A DNA stretch of 34,252 nt from Chloroflexota bacterium (GTDB lineage Bacteria; Chloroflexota; Limnocylindria; Limnocylindrales; Limnocylindraceae): positions 1 to 34,252 of the forward strand of contig QWQR01000007.1 in the NCBI GenBank assembly GCA_003670745.1, given 5' to 3'. Positions 28,595 through 34,252 of the stretch are shown here, piece after piece. The translations under genes were made by a program, and so were the position numbers. Position 1 is the stretch's first letter. The number at the start of each line of letters is the position of its first letter. The notes under the pieces are model-generated. The model was not told the origin of the DNA, did not search any database, and was given only the letters and a program-made list of their open reading frames with translations.

Positions 28595-29991
28595 CGTCGT
28601 CCCCCCCGCTTCTTCGCCTTGCGACCCCCCTTCGGGGGTGTCCTGCCGCGAGCGTGCTTCGAGGGTAGAGCACCGCCCCCACCGACCAGGCGCGCGGGGT
28701 CGATGCCGCCCGTGCGACGCACCAAGACGCGCATCTCCTCAAGGCGCTTCACGAGACGATTCACCTCTTCGATGCTCCGCCCCGACCCGGCCGCCACGCG
28801 GCGGCGACGCGCGAGCGTGAGGAGCGCAGGTTCACGGCGCTCACGAGCCGTCATCGAGAGGATGATCGCCTCGGCGCGTCGCAGCTCGCCGCCAGCGACC
28901 GACTCCTCGATCTGCGCGGCTGCGCCACCGAGGCCAGGGATCATCTTGACGATGTTGCCGATCGGCCCCATCGACGCCATCTGGCGCAGCTGCTCCAGCA
29001 GATCGTCGAACGTCAGCTCGCCGCTCGGTCGCGCCGGCGCCTTCTGCTCCTGCGATCCTTGGGCCCCCGCCGAGGCGACGATCTCGGCGAGCGTTGCCAG
29101 ATCACCCATCTCCAAGATGCGCCCAGCGATCCGATCAGGATGGAATCGCTCCAGAGCATCGGGGCGTTCGCCGGTGCCGAGATAGACGACGGGAATCCCT
29201 GCGCCGCCAGCGATCGAGAGTGCGGCGCCACCGCGCGCGTCGCTGTCGAGTTTCGCAAGGATCAGGCCTGTCGGATCGACCGCGGCCCTAAATCCTTCGG
29301 CCACAGCGAGCGCCTGCTGCCCAGTTGCGGCATCAAGGACGAGGAGCCGCTCGCGCGGACGCACTGCGTCGCGCAACTCGACAAGTTCCTGCAGCAACTC
29401 TGCGTCGAGGGTGGTGCGACCAGAGGAGTCGATGATCAGCAGGTCACGGCCGAGTCGCTTCGCCGCCTCAAGGGCGCGGCGGCCGATCTCGGCGACGGGG
29501 GTGCCGATCGGCTCGCGGTGCGCCGGCACGCCGATCGCGGCGCCGAGGAGGGCGAGTTGCTCTGCGGCGGCTGGTCGGCGCGGGTCTGCGGCGACGAGCA
29601 TCGGACGGCGACCCTCTCGCTCGAGACGTGCGGCAAGCTTTGCGGCGGTAGTCGTCTTCCCGGCGCCCTGCAGGCCGAGCAACAGAATCGACGCTGGGCG
29701 CTCACGGAGGTCGAGTTCGCGGCCCGAGCCACCAAGCGTTGCAGTCAGCGCGCCGTGCACGATGCCCAGAAGGCGCTCACCAGCCCCGAGGCCATCGACA
29801 ATCTCGCCGCGTGTGGCCTCGTCACGGATGCGCGCAATAAGCGCGTCGGCGACGGAGAGCGCAACGTCCGACTCGAGCAGTGCCGTGCGAAGTTCGGCAA
29901 GCCCGGCATCGAGGTCTGCGGCGCTGATGCGGCCGCGTCCCGAGATCTTGCCAAGGGTTGCTCGCAAGCGACTGCCAAGCGCGCCAAACAT
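28591..29991 (-). CDS. ffh: Signal recognition particle protein Ffh/SRP54
   Basis: MFGALGSRLRATLGKISGRGRIS, LLLGLQGAGKTTTAAKLA, LDSDARGGAALSI, M domain GPIGNIVKMIPGLGG. Confidence 0.95.
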   Translation of the reverse strand: MFGALGSRLRATLGKISGRGRISAADLDAGLAELRTALLESDVALSVADALIARIRDEATRGEIVDGLGAGERLLGIVHGALTATLGGSGRELDLRERPASILLLGLQGAGKTTTAAKLAARLEREGRRPMLVAADPRRPAAAEQLALLGAAIGVPAHREPIGTPVAEIGRRALEAAKRLGRDLLIIDSSGRTTLDAELLQELVELRDAVRPRERLLVLDAATGQQALAVAEGFRAAVDPTGLILAKLDSDARGGAALSIAGGAGIPVVYLGTGERPDALERFHPDRIAGRILEMGDLATLAEIVASAGAQGSQEQKAPARPSGELTFDDLLEQLRQMASMGPIGNIVKMIPGLGGAAAQIEESVAGGELRRAEAIILSMTARERREPALLTLARRRRVAAGSGRSIEEVNRLVKRLEEMRVLVRRTGGIDPARLVGGGGALPSKHARGRTPPKGGRKAKKRGGRR

Positions 29992-29997
29992 GGTGCG

Positions 29998-30007
29998 AGT
30001 GTACGAT
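29998..30007. promoter_or_regulatory. Back-to-back -10 elements (TACACT on -, TACGAT on +) between ffh and MFS gene
   Basis: + strand cat-ggtgcg-agtgTAcgat-gcggcg-atg: each -10-like hexamer is 6 nt from its ATG and the two share the central TA. Confidence 0.5.
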
Positions 30008-30013
30008 GCGGCG

Positions 30014-31321
30014 ATGCCAACGGCGAAGCCCCTAACCCGCGGACGCGCACCACGGCGCGACGAACCTCGGGCCGTCTCGCGCGATGCGAACCTGCTCGTG
30101 GGGGCGCAGGCGATCTCGAGCTTCGGATCGTTCATCACTCGATCGGCGCTTCCGCTGCTCGCCATCCTCGGCCTCGGCGTTACCCCCATTGAGGCGGCGC
30201 TCCTCGCGGCGGTCGACCTGATGGCTGCGGCGCTTATCAGCCAGTTCGCCGGCGTCTGGATCGATCGGCTCCCACGACGACCACTCCTCATCACCGCCGA
30301 CCTTGCGCGCGCAGCGCTCCTCGGAAGCATCCCAGCGAGCGCCCTCCTCTTCGGCGGCGTGACGCTCCCCCATCTCATCTTCGTGAGCGCAGCGAGCGGC
30401 GCCTGTACGACCGCATTCGACATCGCCGAGCGCAGCTACCTGGTTGGACTCGTCCCCGCACCGAAGTTGCGCCGCATTCTCGCGCGCCTCCTCGGTATCC
30501 GCGGCGCTGCCGAGTTCTTCGGGTTCGGCGTTGCCGGCCTACTCGTCGCCCGTATCGGCGGGCCAGCGGCGATCGGCGTTGACGCGCTCACCTATGTCGC
30601 GTCCGCGGCGCTCCTCACCCTGCTCCGCGTCCGTGAGCCTGCGCTGCCGCCAACGTCGGCACGTAAGAGCGTTCGCTACGAGGTGGTCGACGGGCTCCGC
30701 CGAACGTGGGCCGAGCAGCCGCTTCGACCACTCCTCTTTAGCGGGGCGGTGATCGGCCTCTACTTCGGACTCTTCCGCTCGTCGTACATGCTCTTCCTCA
30801 CGCGTGGGCTCGGCCTCGGGCCAGAGGCGATCGGCGCGATCGCGGCAGTCGGCGGGATCGCTGCGTTTAGCGGTGGGATCCTCACAGAACGATTCTCGCG
30901 TTGGCTCGGCCTCGGCCGCTCGCTCGCGGTGAGCTATGCGTTGGTCGGCGCTGGGCTCCTCTTGGTGCCGCTTTCGCCTGGGCCAACGCTCCTCGGCTTC
31001 GCAATGCTCATCGGCCATCAGCTCCTGAGCGACGGATTCGAGACGGTCTGGGAGGCGAACCAGGCGACGATCCGCGCGCGGCTCATCCCCGATGCGTACC
31101 AAGGTCGATCGAATGCCGCCTTTGAAGGCGTCGGGATCCTTGCGCGCCTCACTGGGATCGTCGTCGGCGGGCTCATTGGCTCGAGCGCATCGGGGAGCGG
31201 CGCCTCACTGGTCGTTGGTGGACTCGCAGCAGTACTCGTTGGCCTCTACCTTGGCCTCTCGCCGCTCGGGCGGCTCCGCTCCATCGCTGACCTGAAAGTT
31301 ACTCGCCCGCGCTCCTCGTAA
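30014..31321 (+). CDS. MFS transporter
   Basis: MPTAKPLTRGRAPRRDEPRAVSRDANLLVGAQAISSFGSFITRSALPLLAILGLGVTPIEAALLAAVDLMAAALISQFAGVWIDRLPRRPLLI...; multiple TM segments. Confidence 0.9.
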   Translation: MPTAKPLTRGRAPRRDEPRAVSRDANLLVGAQAISSFGSFITRSALPLLAILGLGVTPIEAALLAAVDLMAAALISQFAGVWIDRLPRRPLLITADLARAALLGSIPASALLFGGVTLPHLIFVSAASGACTTAFDIAERSYLVGLVPAPKLRRILARLLGIRGAAEFFGFGVAGLLVARIGGPAAIGVDALTYVASAALLTLLRVREPALPPTSARKSVRYEVVDGLRRTWAEQPLRPLLFSGAVIGLYFGLFRSSYMLFLTRGLGLGPEAIGAIAAVGGIAAFSGGILTERFSRWLGLGRSLAVSYALVGAGLLLVPLSPGPTLLGFAMLIGHQLLSDGFETVWEANQATIRARLIPDAYQGRSNAAFEGVGILARLTGIVVGGLIGSSASGSGASLVVGGLAAVLVGLYLGLSPLGRLRSIADLKVTRPRSS

Positions 31322-32225
31322 CCGTTTCACCGAGCAGGCCGGCAACGAAGGCCGCCGCATCAAACGGGAGGAGATCCTCCGCTCGCTCGCCAGCGGCAAT
31401 CCAGCGAATCGGCAGGCCGAGCTCCCTCCGTAGCCCGAGCGCCGCACCACCGCGAGCACCAGCGTCGAGTTTGGTGAGCACCACCCCATCGATCCCTGCG
31501 GCACGATCGAAGCCGCGCGCTTGCGCGAGGCCGTTCTGACCGAGCGTTGCGTCGAGTACCAGCAGTACCTCGGTCGCAGCGTCTGGTGCAACCTTGCTGA
31601 TGACGCGCCGAATCTTTGCAAGCTCTTCCATTAGGCCGACCTTCGTCTGCATGCGCCCCGCCGTGTCGACGATCACTGGGGTGAGGTCGCGTGCTGCGGC
31701 AGCGGTGAGCGCGTCGTGGATGGCGGCAGATGGATCGCCCCCCGCGCGGCCCTCGATGATCGGGACTCCCTCGCGCTCTGCCAGCAGACGGAGTTGATCG
31801 ATCGCCGCCGCGCGAAAGGTATCGGCGGCGACAAGGAGTGGTGACGCCCCAGCGCGCTTAGCGCGCGCAGCGAGCTTCGCTGCCGTCGTGGTCTTCCCGG
31901 CTCCATTCGCGCCCACGAGCAAGATGATCGCCGCATCGTCGGCAGAAGGCGCGCCATCCGCTTCGCGCAGCAACTCAATGAGGGTGCGTTCAAGGCGATC
32001 GCGTGCAGAGCCCCCCGATGCATCGCGCGCGGTTGCAACGATTGCTGCACTCGTCGCGGGGCCGACGTCAGCGAGGAGGAGCGCCTCCTCGAGCGGCTTC
32101 CACGTCTCAGCCCCTTCGGAGATCCGGCGCAGCGCGCCGACGAAGCCACTTGCAACCGGCGCGGCTGCCGTTGCGACTCGCTCCTTCTCTTCGGGTTGTG
32201 CCTTTCGCCAGAAGGCGAGCCTCAA
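31299..32225 (-). CDS. ftsY: Signal recognition particle receptor FtsY
   Basis: ILLVGANGAGKTTTAAKLA, VIVDTAGRMQTK, VVLTKLDAGARGGAALGL. Confidence 0.95.
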   Translation of the reverse strand: MRLAFWRKAQPEEKERVATAAAPVASGFVGALRRISEGAETWKPLEEALLLADVGPATSAAIVATARDASGGSARDRLERTLIELLREADGAPSADDAAIILLVGANGAGKTTTAAKLAARAKRAGASPLLVAADTFRAAAIDQLRLLAEREGVPIIEGRAGGDPSAAIHDALTAAAARDLTPVIVDTAGRMQTKVGLMEELAKIRRVISKVAPDAATEVLLVLDATLGQNGLAQARGFDRAAGIDGVVLTKLDAGARGGAALGLRRELGLPIRWIAAGERAEDLLPFDAAAFVAGLLGETVTRSAGE

Positions 32226-34252
32226 CGCGCCGCCTCGCGTTCGGCGCGCGCCTGATCGGCGATGCGCTTCGCCTCGTCGAGGCGTAGCCCGAAGACGCGG
32301 CTCGCCGCATCCTCGCCGACGGTGACGCCCCAGAGGCTGTCGGCCACCTCAACGGTGCCGCGGTTGTGCGTGATCACGATCACCTGGGTGCGCTCACTCA
32401 GCTCGCGGATCGCATCGCCGAAGCGCGTCACGTTCGCCTCATCGAGGGCAGCGTCCACCTCGTCGAGCACGACGAAGGGGAGCGGTCGCACGGCGAGCAT
32501 CCCGAGGAGCAGGGCGACGCCGGTAAGCGCGCGCTCGCCGCCCGAGAGCAGCGAGAGCTGCTGGCGGCGCTTCAGCGGTGGACGTGCGTCGATCTCGACC
32601 CCTGCGCGTCGCCCGCCGTCCTCGACGAGGCGAAGCTGCGCGTCGCCGCCACCGAAGAGCAGCTGGAAGTTCGTTGAGAAGCTCGCCTGCAACGCGGTGA
32701 ACTGTTCGGAGAAGGTGGATTCGACGAGACGATCGAGCTCTTCCATGAGTTGCGCAGCCTTCGCGATTGCGCCGTCGAGATCTGCCGCCTGCGACTCGAG
32801 CGATTCGAGGCGCTCGCGGAGCTCGCGGTGTTCAATCGCAATGCTGGCGCCCCCCGCCTCAAGTGGACCGATCTTGCGTCGAAGGCGCTCGAGGGCGCGG
32901 AGCTCCTCGGGATCTGGTGCCGCCGATTCCGTCGCGTTGCTTCCTGCAGCTACACCAGACCAGTGGGCGAAGAGCGCAGTCGCCTGTTCGCGCGCACGGC
33001 GTTCGCGCGATGAGGCATCGGCCGCATCGTCGCCAGGTGACGCCGCTGCGTCGTCCGCAACCGTAGTGCTTGATGTCGCTTGGGCATCTCCGCCACGAAG
33101 GTGCGCAGGGATGCCAGCGGCGATCCGCACATCGTCGGAGAGGCGGCGCCCGAACGTGGCGAGGTCGCCGGCGAGCTCCTCAAGGAGGCGCTCCTCTTCA
33201 AAGTCGAGCGACTGACTCTCGCGCTCAAGAGGACGCATCCGTAGGTCGAGCGCCTCCTCCTCCGCGCGCAGGCGGCGCTTCTGATCGTCATCTGCCGCGA
33301 TCTCACTCTCGATGGCGATCTGTGCCGCGGCGAGCACTGCGACGCGCTGGTCACGCTCGGTGAACGCGATCCGCGCCGCCTCGGCTCGCCCAGAGATCTC
33401 GCCAAGCTCCGCGCGCAGCGCCGCGCCGCGCGCCTCAAGTGCACCGCGCTCAGCGGCGGCGCGACTGATGCGCGCAGAGGCGGCGCTGATCGTTGCATCA
33501 CCCCTGGCGCGCTCCAACTCCCACGAGCGGAGCGCCTGGGTGTCGGCCTCAACGGCTGCGGCAAGCGCTCCGCGTCGGGCGCTCAGCTCATCAATGCGCC
33601 GCTGCCAGGTCTCCAGCGCCTCGCGTGTCCCTGCGGCCCCGACGCCGCGTGTGCCAACGTTCGACGACCCGGCGATCTCGCGCAGCCGCTCCTCTGTCCC
33701 CGCGATCGCGCTGCGGAGTCGCTCGATGCGAGCGGTCCGCTCGGCAACGCGACGGGAGATCAGGTCACGCCGGCGCTCCGCCTCCGCGCGCTCACCATCG
33801 GCGGTCCGAGCGGCGCTGCGGGCGGTCCCCTCCGTGCGGCGTGCAGCATCGATCTGTTCGGCGATCCCGACTAGCACGCTACTCGCCGTTGCCGCCTCGT
33901 CGGTGAGGCGCTGCGCGGCGGCGGCGCGACGATCAACCTCAGCGGAGAGGCGGGCGATCTCGTTGTCGAGGAGCGCATCTTCGGGTTCGGTCTCACGCGT
34001 GACGACGCCACCAGCGCGAATCACCGCTCCGCTGCGCGTAACGATCACCCCGCCTGCGGGGAGCGTGTCAAGCAGATCGAGCGCCGTTGCGATATCTGGC
34101 GCGATCGATACGCCTGCGAGAAGTCGCGCCAGGATCCCGTCAGGATCGCTCAGCACCTCTCCATCGAGCGAGGGCAGGTTCGGATGCGAATGCAGAACCG
34201 GAGCGCTGCTCCCCTCAATGAAGAGCGCCCCCTGCTCATCATCAAGGAGCGA
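32222..34252 (-). CDS. smc: Chromosome segregation protein SMC, hinge to C-terminus (5' end beyond window)
   Basis: Frame is open through the window edge (...SLLDDEQGALFIEGSSAPVLHSHPNLPSLDGEVLSDPDGI...); coiled coil, LSLLSGGERALTGVALLLGML signature, FVVLDEVDAALDEANV Walker B. Confidence 0.95.
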   Translation of the reverse strand, partial: SLLDDEQGALFIEGSSAPVLHSHPNLPSLDGEVLSDPDGILARLLAGVSIAPDIATALDLLDTLPAGGVIVTRSGAVIRAGGVVTRETEPEDALLDNEIARLSAEVDRRAAAAQRLTDEAATASSVLVGIAEQIDAARRTEGTARSAARTADGERAEAERRRDLISRRVAERTARIERLRSAIAGTEERLREIAGSSNVGTRGVGAAGTREALETWQRRIDELSARRGALAAAVEADTQALRSWELERARGDATISAASARISRAAAERGALEARGAALRAELGEISGRAEAARIAFTERDQRVAVLAAAQIAIESEIAADDDQKRRLRAEEEALDLRMRPLERESQSLDFEEERLLEELAGDLATFGRRLSDDVRIAAGIPAHLRGGDAQATSSTTVADDAAASPGDDAADASSRERRAREQATALFAHWSGVAAGSNATESAAPDPEELRALERLRRKIGPLEAGGASIAIEHRELRERLESLESQAADLDGAIAKAAQLMEELDRLVESTFSEQFTALQASFSTNFQLLFGGGDAQLRLVEDGGRRAGVEIDARPPLKRRQQLSLLSGGERALTGVALLLGMLAVRPLPFVVLDEVDAALDEANVTRFGDAIRELSERTQVIVITHNRGTVEVADSLWGVTVGEDAASRVFGLRLDEAKRIADQARAEREAAR

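Noticed and set aside
29411-30013. N-terminal extension of the MFS ORF
   Set aside because: Antisense to ffh, Ser/Arg/Pro-rich, no TM segments; TM protein starts after 30014.
29992-30423. N-terminal extension of ffh ORF to 30423
   Set aside because: Extension is antisense to the MFS coding start and low complexity; MFGALGSRLRATLGKISG is the normal Ffh N-terminus.
1-34252. CRISPR arrays, transposons, prophage, tRNA/rRNA genes
   Set aside because: No spaced repeats, transposase or integrase motifs, or RNA gene signatures seen; window is core-genome housekeeping DNA.

Overview
The window is a GC-rich bacterial chromosomal segment, almost entirely coded on the minus strand. In minus-strand order it reads: smc (3' part) - ftsY - [MFS gene on +] - ffh - 38-aa TM micro-ORF - rpsP - khpA - rimM - trmD - rplS - rnhB - yraN - rpsB - tsf - pyrH - frr - uppS - cdsA - dxr - rseP - ispG - nusA - ylxR - infB - rbfA - nrnA-like DHH - truB - ribF - rpsO - pnp - asd - udg (family 4) - rnj - ftsK - rodZ-like (partial). 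The gene set is a conserved translation, RNA-decay and isoprenoid supercluster; gene order and short EF-Ts are compatible with Chloroflexota, but the taxon is only an inference. No mobile elements, CRISPR arrays or tRNA/rRNA genes were seen. The strongest oddity is a PNPase (864 aa) carrying a complete DEDDh (DnaQ-type) 3'-5' exonuclease domain between its two RNase PH halves, so one polypeptide has phosphorolytic and hydrolytic active sites. Other notable signals: an intrinsic terminator inside the nusA leader (attenuator candidate); a 22-bp divergent ffh/MFS intergenic region with back-to-back -10 elements, each 6 nt from its ATG (bidirectional leaderless promoter candidate), with the same layout at asd; an unannotated 38-aa hydrophobic peptide coupled to ffh; a RibF without recognisable riboflavin-kinase motifs; an RNase HII with GRG changed to GLA; a ylxR whose CxxC motif lies upstream of any canonical start codon; and Ala/Glu/Pro-rich tails on L19 and S16. 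All calls come from reading the sequence; no searches or folding software were run.
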